A stretch of DNA of 64,000 nucleotides, from positions 4,317,084-4,381,083 of the forward strand of contig CM055748.1 of the NCBI GenBank assembly GCA_029465975.1, given 5' to 3'. This document shows, piece by piece, positions 46,591-60,400 of this stretch. Source of the stretch: Dallia pectoralis (Eukaryota > Chordata > Actinopteri > Esociformes > Umbridae). Every line of letters begins with the position of its first letter. The first letter of the stretch is position 1. Both the position numbers and the translations under genes were made by a program. The notes beneath the pieces are model-generated. The model ran no database searches. It had not been told where the DNA came from and saw only the letters and a program-made list of their open reading frames with translations.

Positions 46591-46898
46591 CCTGGAGATG
46601 TTTGCATCACAGCTGTATGCGTCTTTATTTCCCTACGCCTGCACTGTAACTGTCTTTCAGGGGCCAAATGACTCAAATTATATCTTAGTCCTATGTCGTA
46701 TGCCCTGTTTTTGACCATTAATTATTACTTATAGTAATCAGATATAACCTCAGGTATCAAGTAGGCCTACATAGGAGTCGGTTTTGGATTGGGCCATGTC
46801 TAGGCTGTAAGGATGTTTAGGGGGAGAAAAAATACAAAGACCAGTCTCAGATGTAGGCCAATCTGCTTCGGTTCTCTGTAATTACTGGTTCCATTCCC

Positions 46899-46900
<2 letters not shown>

Positions 46901-46960
<60 letters not shown>

Positions 46961-47010
46961 GCGTGTGCGTGTGCGCGTGCGCGTGTGCGTGCGTGCGTGC
47001 GTGCGTGTGT
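46901..47010 (+). repeat. (GT)n microsatellite grading into GTGCGT
   Basis: A pure GT run of about 50 bp is followed by GTGCGTGC units to 47010. Confidence 0.93.
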
Positions 47011-47904
47011 GTAGGCCTGCGTCACTGCGTGTTATATCACCAGCTGTCACAGAGCATATTAAGGGCGTGGCTTCACTTTGTTACCTGTGGTTACCAGGCC
47101 ATAGCCCCACCCCTGCTGTGCACACACCCTAACACTTCACATACAAACACAGGAACACAATTTCAGCCACCCTTAAAAGGAAACACACACCACAAAGCGT
47201 GATGACTTCCAGGAATAGTAGAGATGACTATGGTCCAGTTAATATCCAGTGTGTTAATGCTGACATAGAACTTTTTTCCAAACATAAAATGGAGTCATGT
47301 TGGGAATATATTACCGAATAACCTAAGACCAAACGTGCAGTTGATTTTACGTGTCTTTGCCCTTTCCCATTTCCTAGACACCTACATAAATATTTAGTTA
47401 TAGCAGTGGCTAAAGTATCCTATAATGTTTGGTCATGGCATTTGAATGGAAAGTTTAAACATGGAACAAAATAGCCATTAAACACCAAGATGTACGACAA
47501 GGACACGTTTAAGAAAAAAAATGGTTGGTTTAGGATTTTTCAAAGTAAGTATAACAACTACAAAACATGAACGAAATAGTGTAGTTGGCATACGGGAGTA
47601 GTGTTGTGCTTTGACCAGTAGGTGGACTCAAACATTGCATCCAGCAAAATGCAATGCAATCCGAGACATGAACTATTTTGAAATACTACCATGTTAGTAA
47701 ACGGTAATTCGTATATTACCCCAAGACACACACACCGGAAAGTTTGATTTGTGAGAAAGATGCATTGGCTAAAATAAACCACCATCATCTCTTGAATCAG
47801 CCGTGTTGTGCACAGTGGCTCGCCCCCCTTCCCCTCTGGATTCACGCTCCCTGCTCAGGATCTACACGCATAGGAGGTCGATTTCCGTGGGAAGCGGAGC
47901 CTTC

Positions 47905-47980
47905 ATGGCAGACTTTCAGGAACTAAGGAACCGATACAAACTGCCCGACGGAAAGTTTTTTTTAACTGCGACTGAGTTTC
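47905..47980 (+). pseudogene. Possible LINE reverse-transcriptase scrap
   Basis: The frame FQELRNRYKLPDGKFF resembles a conserved stretch downstream of the polymerase core in L1-type ORF2 proteins (F-x-L-x-x-x-Y-x-L-P-x-x-x-F-F). The fragment is too short for a firm call. Confidence 0.25.
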
Positions 47981-48092
47981 AATCGCGATTCGGGACATTA
48001 GACTCACCACGCCGCATGCACTGAAATTGGGTTTCATCGGCATTTGACTTGTATAACTTGGGTTTTAATACCGGGCGTCTGGGACTGGGGCG

Positions 48093-51000
48093 ATGGCCGG
48101 TGGTGGTGGCGGCGGGGTGTCGCCGCTGGGCCAGGCGCCTCCGATGTGGTATCACCGGGACCTGAGTCGGGCTGCGGCGGAGGAGCTGCTGGCCCGCGCC
48201 GGACGGGACGGGAGTTTTCTGGTCCGGGACAGCGAGAGTGTCACCGGGGCGTACGCGCTATGCGTGCTGTGAGTAGCCGGATCCCCCCCGGGCGTGTGGC
48301 CTTAAGTTAGATGTGCTGCACTTCTGAGTTGTCTCTGAATTAGTTTAAGACTTGATCGTTTTGACCGTGCTGTAGCATGCATATATCATTTAAGATGTTG
48401 TCGAATTATACACATGTGTCACTGCTTCTTTAAATCTCTGCTGCCAACTTATCACAATTGAGTTTTGTTTTTTGGTAACTTTTTATTGACACATGAAAGC
48501 CCATTTTTCAACTGTAGCCTTGAGCCAATCATTTTGAGTGATGCACACTACGGTGCTGGAGGCTCCAATTTTATGCCCAGGTTATGCTTGTCTACATTCA
48601 TGTAGGTTATGCTTGTCTACGTTCATGTAGGTTATGCCTGTCTACATTCATGTAGGTTATGTCTGTCTGCGTTCATGTTCCTGTTGTGTGTCTGTAGCAT
48701 GACTTATTCCCACGTCCATTTCCATCGTGATGCGTTCATGTAGTTGGCCAAAAAAAGAAAAGGGGAGAAATTGGGGCTGCATAGTTTTGAAACGTTGCCA
48801 ATGATGTCCTGTCCTCTGCTCTTCGACTGGCAATGCAGGTACATCCTGTGCAAAACACGAGCCTCTACAGTCTAGGCTCGTGGTGGTAGATCTTGTGGCA
48901 AAAAGTACAAGACAAAAATCTAATACCTTGGTGTAGGACGGAGCCCCGGAGGTGACAGACACACACCTAGGAGATTTACACTGTTGGGGCTGTCATGTCA
49001 TCACCTCTCACATTCACTGCCTCCTCTGACCGCGTTTGTGGCCTGCATATACATTCACACATTCACACGTGGGGGGAGAGAGACACACCGATGAGATATC
49101 ACAAGGTGTCATCCAGGAAGTTTCAAAGAAGGAATAAATAAATAACTGTTGTTGACATATTACTGCTGGGACGGCCGCCCGTTGTCAGTCTATAGCCACA
49201 GGCACGCACTTTGAAACGTACTTCGATGCAGTAGGAACGGATAAATACACACTAACAACAGATGTACATGGAGACAAAATGGTGGGTAACATGTTTACGC
49301 GTTCCCGGTTGGAGGACATCAAAACATAGTTTTTTGTTAGTTGCCTAAACCTGGCATGGACCTTTCTGCGTTGACACTCCTGTCTGTTTGACCCCAGCCC
49401 AGTCAAGATGACCTATTTTTCCGTGGTGCGCGTTTGAGAGAGGTCAGTTCTGTCCTCTCTCTCTCTTCGGCCATGTGGCATTTAAAGAGAAAAGAGGAGA
49501 TTCCTCTGGGAAGTGGGGCCTACGGAGCGCGTTTAAACACGCAGACAGACTGGCCTACCGCAAATCACACCATGTGTTAGGAACTGTGGGGGTTAATGGG
49601 TCGGGTGTGTGTGTGTGTGTGTGCGCGCACAGTAACTCGTTGGGGTAGCCTATACCCTTAAAAGCCCACCGACGCCTCGAGCGTTTTGATCTATCTTTCC
49701 GTTTGATCTAGTAACTATTTAGGCCGATTGTGTATTTTCTTTCGATCCCCTTTCGCTTCTGGTGGGGTTTTTCCATTAGGGGTCGTGCAATAAATGTCGC
49801 CAGGGGACTACGCGTTTCGAACTCTGTGCACTTCATGCGTTTACTCCGCGCATGGGCTACGTATACGTCATATGTGAAGGACGGAGAACATTGTTCTCAA
49901 CCATGAACACACACGTATGGAGTGCTGCCTGCTTTTGACCTATTTAACATCAATCTCTGTCTCTTTCTCTCGCTCCATCCTGTTAAAGTTGAGTGTTGGT
50001 TACTTAAACAATGGTGTTTATGCAGCGTGTTGCGCACAAGCAGCCTGGAACTCTCTAGGTTACGAGCAGGAAGATGCACCCCATCACAACCCCTCCCCCC
50101 TATCTGATCACTGCCCACTGATCTCTGATTTGTCCCTGGTCCTGCCTATCACTCACCCAGTGACCCCCACACACACACACACACACACACACAACCACAC
50201 AACAGGTCGGGTCGTGCCTATCACTCACCCAGTGACCCCCCCACACACACACACACACACACAACCACACAACAGGTCGGGTCGTGCCTATCACTCACCC
50301 AGTGACCCCCACACACACACACACACACACAACCACACAACAGGTCGGGTCGTGCCTATCACTCACCCAGTGACCCCCCCACACACACACACACACACAC
50401 AACCACACAACAGGTCGGGTCGTGCCTATCACTCACCCAGTGACCCCCCCCACACACACACACACACACACACACAACCACACAACAGGTCGGGTCGTGC
50501 CTATCACTCACCCAGTGACCCCCCACACACACACACACACACACAACCACACAACAGGTCGGGTCGTGCCTATCACTCACCCAGTGACCCCCCACACACA
50601 CACACACACACACACACAACCACACAACAGGTCGGGTCGTGCCTATCACTCACCCAGTGACCCCCCCCACACACACACACACACACACAACCACACAACA
50701 GGCCGGGTCGTGCCTATCACTCACCCAGTGACCCCCACACACACACACACACAACCACACAACAGGTCGGGTCGTGCCTATCACTCACCCAGTGACCCCC
50801 CACACACACACACACACAACCACACAACAGGTCGGGTCGTGCCTATCACTCACCCAGTGACCCCCACACACACACACACAAGCACACACCAGGTCGGGTC
50901 GTGCATGTATCACACATGTCAGCTGGTTTCGCAAGACCAAGCCGTCTGGAAATATATCTAAATACAAACACTAAAAACGGAACAATAGACCTGTCCCTGG

Positions 51001-51591
51001 GGGGGGCCCTTTACTCGGTGTGTGTGTGTGTCACACTGTGATTTTGTCTATATGTTTTTGTATCTGCGTGTGTGTGTATCCGTCATTACTTGCACTTACG
51101 TCGTAGGCTGGCCTCTCTAAGCTCAGAAGTGTCTCAGGAAGTGTCTGATTCAGATCAGGACGAGCTTCTCAGAACGTGTCGTCTTTTAATAGCTGGGGCT
51201 CCAGCTGTGTTAGTCTTTTTTTCTCCATAACCTGGAATGTGGAAGCACGGGAGAAGGTGTTGCTAGCATGCAGGAATACAAAAGGTGTACAAAAGCTGCT
51301 CTCAATTTAAAGGGATATATATGTTTGTGCTTTCAAAGCATTTTGGAGAATAGAGAAGCATCTCTAGCCCTTTTTCTTTACTTTAAGTCTTTCTAGCTTT
51401 CTCTCTCTTGTGTTCTGCGTCTCCTTGGACTACAGTTTTTGTTTTAAAGTCCTAGAGAGAGGGAAAGGGTGACACCCCGGCCTTAGATCACAGCATAAAG
51501 CTACATAGGAGAGGACGTAGCTAAACTTGTTTGCCAATAAAGCCTGTTTTGAATTGAAATGGGTTGGGGAAGGACACACACATGCAAATAG

Positions 51592-51622
<31 letters not shown>

Positions 51623-52078
51623 CCCCTACAGTACATACAAAGCAGTAAACGTTGACAAATGTGTTTCCTGCACTTTGTCTGCCATTGTGTGAGTCTGAGT
51701 TGTAGCAGCACCAATGCTATGTTCACTAAGTTTGACGAAAAGCAACAGGTTGACACTAGATCCCCCGTGACACACGTGCACATGTGCGCGCACACACACA
51801 TACACACACACATACATGAACACACTGCAGGCTTTTTTTCTGTGGTATCCATGTGAGGGCTAATCTCATTCTCTGTGCTTTTTTCCAGGTTCCAGAAGCA
51901 CGTCCACACTTACAGGATTCTCCCAGATGATGATGGATTCTTGGCAGTCCAGGTACCACCACACCAGTGGGACTGTATCCTGTGTCAATTTATTTAGTAT
52001 GGTGTTGTGTTATACATCTATGTGTGTCTTGATTAGTAGCAGCTGGCAGGCTATGGTGCTTGTGTTGGATCTGAGCTT

Positions 52079-52110
<32 letters not shown>

Positions 52111-55100
52111 CGGCCTCTTTGTGCTCAGTGTCCAAGCAGCTGGGCAAGTCCCCTACCCCCCAACACACACTCAAACACTGTAATACCTAACTACTCCTCT
52201 ATGCCCCACACACACACACACACACACACAGAAATCCTGCGTGGTTGCCAGGCTCCCAGTGCTCACACACAGCTCAGGGCCAGTTGGCCACGCCCACATA
52301 TCTGAATGGACAGAAGTAAATGTGCCGTCGTCCTTCCTGTTTCTCTTTCTCTCCCCCCAGACGTCTCAAGGGGTGCAGCCCAAGCGATTTAAGACACTGC
52401 CTGAGCTGGTCCTGTTGTACCTCCAACCTAACCAGGGCCTGGTCAGCACGCTCCTCTACCCAGTCGACCGAGAGGAGAGTGTACCTGACGAAAGAGACTA
52501 CTCAGGTAGCACACACACATTCACACACACACACACACACTGGTTTTACTTTCAAGGAATGGAGAAAACGTCAACTAAACCTGGGAAAATTGGATTCTTC
52601 TGAAACGTCTGACCAACAGTGACAATGTACAGTAAAAATGTAAAACAAATGCACAGTAGAGAAAAAGACAATGCACAGTAGGGTGCATCAGGCCTTATTT
52701 TATTCCCAAGCACAACCCCACGTTTGATAAACCCCTGGCCGTAAACCTAAACTCAACGCCTGGCCGTAAACCTAAACTCAACGCCTGGCCGTAAACCTAA
52801 ACTCAACGCCTGGCCGTAAACCTAAACTCAACGCCTGGCCGTAAACCTAAACTCAACCCCTGGCCGTAAACCTAAACTCAACCCCTGGCCGTAATCTTAA
52901 ACTCAACCCTGGCGGTAAACCTAAACTCAACCCCTGGCCATAAACCTAAACTCAACCCCTGGCCGTAAACCTAAACTCAACCCCTAAGTGAAACTCAGTT
53001 CCAACATATATGTCCGATTTCCTATACGTTGTCTATAGTTAATTATCTTTGTGAGACTCTTGAGAGTTTTTCAGTAAACAAACTGCTTCCACAAGGATTT
53101 TGAGGGTCTTATTTTATAACACAGAGAGTACCTTAAGCTTTTGGTTTGAAGAACATCTAACACGTCTAAAGGCAATCAAGTTGCCGTTGCAGCAGCCGCC
53201 GTTAGGTAGCAGGTAAATTCGTACAGGGGAAACCCTGCACGTCTCTTCCTTTCTAGTCGTAAACTCTCTCTTGCTGTGATTGGTCAGATGGAGAAGATGA
53301 GAAGCCCCCCCTCCCTCCACGTTTCGGCTCCACGTCCACGCCTCCAGGGCCTTTGGCGGAACCACACACCGACAGGTACCTACCCCGACCCACGCACAGA
53401 ACCGCACATGGAACGCACAAATTACAGTGCCTTTCGCAAGAATTGGCAGCGTGAGGCTTTTTTATTTTTTGACACATTTTTCTGGTCTGTCATGTGTTCC
53501 ATCAGAGCGTTTGTGCTGGCATAACGATGCTGCCAAAGTCCTGAGTTTAGGGTTTGTGTTTGCATTTGGAGTTTTGCTGTAAGCATCTCTCAACATGAGG
53601 ACTTTAGAGAGGAATGTAATAGTAGCCGTAATAAAGATGACCGAAAGAACGAGATCGCGGGTACAAGCGGCCGAAATGGGTTTTCTCAGAAAGGTGGCTG
53701 GCCTCTCCCTTAGGGATAGGGTGAGAAGCTCAGTCATCCGAGAGGAACTCGGAGTAGAGCCGCTGCTCCTTTGCATAGAAAGGAGCCAGTTAAGGTGGTT
53801 CGGGCATCTTGTACGAATGCCACCTGGGCGCCTCCCTAGAGAGGTGTTCCAGGCACGTCCAGCTGGGAGGAGACCTCGGGGAAGACCCAGGACTAGGTGG
53901 AGAGATTATATCTCCACACTGGCCTGGGAACGCCTTGGGATTCCCCAGTCAGAGCTGGCTAATGTTGCCCGGGAAAGGGAAGTTTGGGGTCCCCTGCTAG
54001 AGCTGCTACCCCCGCGACCCGACCCCGGATAAGCGGTTGAAGATGAGATGAGATGAGATGAATAAAGATGACGGCCTAAAACATGGCCGAAATCATTGGC
54101 AATTAAAAATTCAACTGTTCAGAACATCGTTAAAAATAGGCAAAAACTGGTGAGCTCAGCAATCTCAACTGGCCCAGTAGGCCCAGATTCCTGCAGTGGA
54201 TGATCGAAGAATGCTAACCGATTTTACGTTAGTTTTGCTTTTGTATTTATTTATTAAGAGCGACTAACAAATCAGTGGTGACCACAAACTGCATGTGACC
54301 ACCCTGCCATGTGCAAACCGCCACAGACCGCCGATGAATCAAAGATGAGTTTGTATCAGTTTGACGGCCAGAGGAAGGGCAAAAGAAAAGGTTCTCGGCA
54401 TAACCATAAAATTGGTTGTTATTGGTATTATGTTTTGGCCATGTAGCCACTGAAACGGGCTCACTTATCTTCATTTGTTATGCAATTGCTGACACTTGTT
54501 TGCTAGTTTACACATACGGCGTGTTTGCTAAACTCATGCAAATTCCTTCAGTCGATAGAGGGTACTCTGTCACACAGCAAGACATTGACCTAAAATATGA
54601 TGCAGTAGAAACATCAGAGTTTTTCAGGACAAAGCGGTGGAAAGTTTAATTTTCAATTAACTCTTAACACCTCTAAAGAAACATGAAGTGAAGGTAGCTA
54701 TGGTACAGGGGTCGGCGGAGACGGGCTTGGCCGAGTATCACCAGGGAAGATAACCGGGGTCGGGTTGGTTCTAAGGTCACTAACATCAGGCCGTTATTGA
54801 CCGCAAAGGATAAGTGACAAATACTGAAAATAAATGTATTTGTCTTAACACTTACCTGTTGGGGACATTGAAGTAATGGGGACTAAACCGGTTGGCTTTT
54901 GAAATAACTACAAAGTATTCGTAATGTAACTTGTTGCGAATGGTTTGAGTTTAAATCCCAAGTAGCTACTGTGGTCGAGAGAAAATAGGAAGAAAATCCT
55001 TTCGGCCGCAATAACTACTTGGTGAGCCGTATATATCGTTGTAAGTGACCCGATACAAGCTCCAAGTTCTTGTGAAGAGTGGGTCTGAACTAGCTGTTAA

Positions 55101-57448
55101 ATTTCTCCCCTTGAGATGAGAAGACCACATCCTGTTTGAAAGCACACTGCTCAGAGAGGATGCTGTGTGTGTGTGTGTGCATGTGTGTGTGTGTGTGTGT
55201 TCATGTGTGTGTGTGTGTTCATTAGCTGTGCGCTCGATTGCCAACTATGATTTTGCGCCGCGTGTAACTTCTGAGGTCCAACAGTTTGACAAAGTCAACA
55301 AGCCTCTGTCTCACATTAACTTGTCAAAATCTTCTCTGTGTGTGTGTCTGAGTCAGCAGAAATTTGAGGAAGTTTGTGGCATGTTGAAGTCTTCTTTGAC
55401 GCTCCACGTGTGTTTCCTTAGACCAATTCCAATGTTGTTCCGTCCTACCTTAGCGCCCCTGCGGCTAACGGCCTGAGTACCATTTCCCATGAATACCTGA
55501 AAGGGAGCTACGCTCTGGACCTGGAGGCTGTCAAACAGGGCGCCAGCTCCCTGCCCCACCTCAATAAGACACTGGTGTCATCCTGCAAACGCCTCAACGG
55601 GTAACACATATATGCACAGACACGCACACTCACAAACACACACATACATGCCTCTAACTCTGTCTGTGTTTAGGGAGGTGGATAAAGTTCTGTCGGGGTT
55701 GGAGATTTTGTCCAAGGTGTTTGACCAGCAGAGTGCCTTCATGGTCTCCAAGATGATACAGCAGGTACTAGTGTGTGAGTGTGTGTGTGTGTGACTGTAC
55801 CAAGACAACCAGATTAAAGGGTGGTGGTCATCTTGGATGTGGGCTGCTTATTTGATCGCTTCATGGAAAAGACATTTGCTGACATGCTCCTAAAATATCA
55901 GGCCCCTGTGGCCTAATTAGCCTTGATGCAGACGTGTATTTCAGTGCCTGGCCTTCAGATCTGTCCAAAACCTTAGACACTAGGGATGTACTGCTGGGTC
56001 AGAGGTCATGGGCAGTCTAGTGCTACGGAGAAGGAAGGAAGTGATTTCTCTGCCCGTCAAGAGTCAATATGCATGACCGTAAAATGGTTTGAATACTTTA
56101 GAGAGTATTGAGGTGACGTGTGTTATTGTGGATCCTCGACGTGTCGTTGGATTTCGTCCAATCACTATTCGTTAGCTGGCTCGAGCACCAACTAGCTGTC
56201 AGACGAACCTGCTTTGAAAGAATTCTAACATTTGAAAATGTTATGAAGTCTTAACTGGTGGCAATGCTATGGATGTAATCATGTTAAATATGATTGAAGA
56301 GGTTTATAATTATGTTAAGGAAATTCGGAAACACTATTTTGACAGGCGCGCTATGTAGAATCGTTCCCTAAACGGTGTGTATACTGATGATTTTTACCAA
56401 TAATTTGTCTCTTTCTTCCCTGACCATCTGAGAATGGAATTGCATAACCTTGTCCAGAGTGGTTTGGGGTGGCAGTGTTCTGATTAGTCGATGCCAGCTG
56501 ATTGACGGACACACGTTTTTAACTGGGAATGTTTCAGGCACTCTGAACAATTTTGTAGAAAAGAAAACAACTTTAAATATTTTTTAAAAGAACATTAATT
56601 GTAGTCTTTTGGTCATTTGTCCTGCGATTTATGCTAGTGGTACAGTAACAATCAAGCCAAAGTATTTCATTTGTAAAATGCACCTAATTACATAGCATAA
56701 TTCTGAACAATGTTCAGTAATAATTTAAGAAACTATAAGGCAAGAATAATATAAAAAATATACGTACAATTAAAAATTATGAGCGATTGTAGCTATGCAT
56801 AAATGGGTAATATGGACAATATGAATCAGATTCCAGCGAGGTAATTACAACTTCATTAATCAGACCTTAGACTGTGTGCGTTTATAGTAGCTAATTTTTA
56901 TCTTTGTCTGTACTTGATAAGGTGTCCAATCCTAAACCTCAGTGCAACGTCTTCGTTAGCTCTTTCGAACCAGAAACCTTATCATTACTCTAAAAGACAT
57001 GATATTGCCAACTACAAACATTTGTTTGTAGTTTGTTAAAAAAGGTTAAATAAAGGTAAAATTAAAATAAATCAGTTGACATTGAAATACGCTATTAATT
57101 TAACATAATATTGAATAAGTTGGCAATCAGTTTAATTGTGGAACTACATTGAATTAGCCGTTAATTAACTTGGTAAATCACACATACCTTCTGCCCAATT
57201 GTGATTGGATAATATCCAACACATGTGTAACAGAATTGCACCAACTGTAATGACATATAAAATACAGTAATCTGTGTGTGTGTGTTTGTCTGTCTGTCTG
57301 TCTCTGTGCCTGCGTCTATGTGTGTTTGTCTTGTGTCTGAATCTATGTGTGTTTGTCTGTGTAGACACTAGGAGACCACTGGTGGGGTGATATGAATCAC
57401 TGGGAAGCACAGGAAGCTTAGACATGACTCACCTTGGTTTCCTCCTGA

Positions 57449-57484
<36 letters not shown>

Positions 57485-60400
57485 TGCTTCTGATTGCAAG
57501 GGGGGACAAGAGCTCATTGTCTCAAAAGGCAAAACAACAAGAGTTCCTGGAGAGAGCTGGGCTTCAGAGTCACACTGTAAATACACACACACACACACAA
57601 TGGGTTCTCATATGCATGGCAGTGTTCGTGTGTGTGTTTGAGGGAGAACCTGCTTGGCCAAATGAATGGGGATGAAAAAACCCAAACCGTAGCTAATCAA
57701 GTGCAAAAGGACATATTTCCTGTACACATGTACGGCCCGATCGTGGTTCTAATGGTTGTCTCATATATATAGTCTGACTGTACGTTGCCCTCAGATTGCA
57801 GACCCACCTAAGACCAGGGCGAGGCGACTGGCTAGGTGTCGTTGTTGGTTTTTAACGTTTGAATGCTTTTGTCGATGTTAACCGTCTTGTTTTCTCGTGT
57901 AGTCTGTAAATCAGGGTGGCGACCAGGAACTGGAGAATCTGGTCACGAAGCTGGCGATCCTCAAAGACCTGCTGTCTTCTATAGAGAAGAAGGTAACACA
58001 GAAGCAGACACAGCGCACACACACACACATACAGCTGCTAGTGAACGTGTTTATTTAACCTCCTCCGTTTGATTGATAGTCTGCCATGAGGCGAATGGCG
58101 ATTAGACCCCAGCGGGTGTGTTCTTAGCTGGGTTAAAGACCGAGGAAGGGCCCCCAAAATCCTTCATACAAATTGAATTTACTGGTCATTATTCCGTCCT
58201 ACCGCTCTGTCTAGTCTCAGGAGGTCAGGCCGCACATGAAAGGGGGTAGGGGTGGGAAATGTCAGTGTGGCATCACAACCAGGAAGTGAGGTAAGCAGCA
58301 ATGTTTTTAACGTCAAGTTAAGTGCAAAGAAGATAAATAATATAAGTGTTTTTTTTAAACGACCCCCCTCCCCCCCTTGTCCGTTTCCCTTTCTAGGCTC
58401 TGAAGGCAGTTCAGGATATGAGCTTGTCTGGTCTCTCCTCTCCTCCTCCTCTGACACGCCACAGCAAAACCATCCCTGTGCAAGCCTTTGAGGTACACAA
58501 TCACACACACACACACTTCGAAGTGTTCTTTTTCTTCCATTTGCACCGGGCTATGCAAAACAAACTGACCAGGTTTCCAGTGGAAGCCAGACAGACATGG
58601 GAACAGTCTCCCAACTGTGTGTGTGTAGCTTTTTGTTATGTGACCTGATGCGGCTAGATGACTTCTCGGAGTGTTAAGACCCACGCCCTGAAAACTGTGT
58701 TCATTCGAGCAGATGATAACTGTTGGTTCGGTGTGTGAAGGGAAGACCGGCATATAAATAAATATTAGGACCTTCTCGGACTTCAGATGCGAACTCGTGA
58801 ACAATCTTTATGTTTACGAAACGTCTGATGAACTGAACATTGTTCCCCTCCATCCCTTCGTGACCTATAACCTTCCACGTCCTACGTAACGAATCAACTG
58901 CGCGCGCAGCCACGCGAGAAATGATAATAACACACGTGTCAACCACACCCGGCAGCTGCCGCCCGGTGCCATTAGTCATATGCTATAGATTTAGAAACGT
59001 CATGCGACAAGGCCCACACAAAAGAAGCGCCGAATGCAAAATATTTCCTCGCAAGATAAAGGATTTAACCGCATCTAAGTTGATCGGGCATCTGAAAACG
59101 CACTCTGATTGGTTAGCACACATGTTCAGCTCAGCACTGGTCATCTAACTTGGTCATTTAAGACTTGCGTCTTGCTTTAGCTGCGACCGTCGGGGAGATT
59201 ATGAAGAAAGATATTATGAAGAAAGTAATGCGCTGGTGTTTGCTACGTTACCGTTTTAACGTTACACTGGGTTTGATTATATACTAATCGACTATTCAAA
59301 GCTGATAATGCAGGCTAATATAGTCATAATAACATATTACATGCTTTAAATTCCTCATATATCGCTATGCAGTGTTCTAAACAGCCTGAATGGGACGCTG
59401 CTGCTGATACAACACTTATTATAACCACGAGAGACTTGACTTGGACTCAAGCTCAGAGACTTCGTGAGCATCTCTGTAGGAATGTCAACAACCCAGTGCA
59501 TGGTTCAACCTAAACCCCCATGCCAAATAACAATTTAATCTCAGGGATTATATAAAAGATGGCACGCTCCATTGGTGGGCACCATGGTAGAGGAGGTTCT
59601 GTGAGGGACGGGCAGCATGGTAGAGGAGGTTCTGTGAGGAACAGGCAGCATGGTAGAGGAGGTTCTGTGAGGAACAGGCAGCATGGTAGAGGAGGTTCTG
59701 TGAGGAACAGGCAGCATGGTAGAGGAGGTTCTGTGAGGAACAGGCAGCATGGTAGAGGAGGTTCTGTGAGGAACAGGCAGCATGGTAGAGGAGGTTCTGT
59801 GAGGAACAGGCAGCATGGTAGAGGAGGTTCTGTGAGGAACAGGCAGCATGGTAGAGGATGACGCCTGTTTATCGAGACTCCTGTTTACTGAGACTTTGTT
59901 TTTGTATGGTCATTGTATCCCGTATCAATAGGCACTGGCTTGACCTTAATAAAGACCCGCCGATTACTTCATTAGTTCGGTTTGGTTTACCCAGCTAGTT
60001 TGATTTTGGAGTTACCCAGCTAAAGCATCAGTTGCAAAACCCTTGGCCCTGATTCCCACGCTCACTGCTTAGTTGGGTATATCTGTGTTTACTGTCACTC
60101 CTCCACATTGAAATATTACTGTAATGAACGTAAGAACAATGTGCTGTATTTTTGTATTGCATATTTTTATCCTGTTTATGATGTGTTACACGTGCTGCGT
60201 TTAGAAATGACTCTCAGATGGTCTGTCTGCCTGTCTGCCTTACATTGAGGTCATGTCCGCAATTACCAACTTCTACCTAGAAAACCATTAGTGGTTGTAA
60301 GGGCCAAATTTGCTGTTCAAGGAACAGTTTCACAAAAAAGAAATGGGACTGGTGTGATTAAATCACTGAAATGGACTGACGATTTGTCTTACCTTTTTAA

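Larger units (their letters stand above)
46586..48092. other. Intergenic region folate receptor / inppl1
   Basis: Holds the folate receptor 3' end, a (GT)n/(GC)-rich microsatellite (46901-47010), a possible LINE-1 scrap (47905-47980) and the inppl1 5' untranslated region and promoter. No clear gene is seen. Confidence 0.6.
48269..51888. other. inppl1 intron 1
   Basis: This 3.6-kb intron contains a 25-bp tandem repeat (48579-48682), CT-rich and GT-rich short tracts (49605-49630), a large composite minisatellite (50140-50925) and a GA run (51595-51622). No coding exon is recognised. A minus-strand frame at 48657-48962 resembles nothing I know. Confidence 0.7.

Noticed and set aside
48657..48962. 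101-residue minus-strand frame
   Set aside because: No recognisable domain; lies in inppl1 intron 1 next to a tandem repeat.
53595..54032. 145-residue frame as a host gene
   Set aside because: It joins a Tc1 remnant to a LINE tail across a target-site duplication; a transposon chimera.
55416..55453. Acceptor TTCCTTAG at 55420 as the start of inppl1 exon 5
   Set aside because: It would be out of phase with exon 4; the acceptor CCTACCTTAG at 55453 gives DSAPAANGLSTI in phase, matching SHIP2.
59541..59861. Arginine/glycine-rich repeat protein on either strand
   Set aside because: A 33-bp minisatellite keeps frames open by arithmetic; it sits in an inppl1 intron with no start context or splice evidence.
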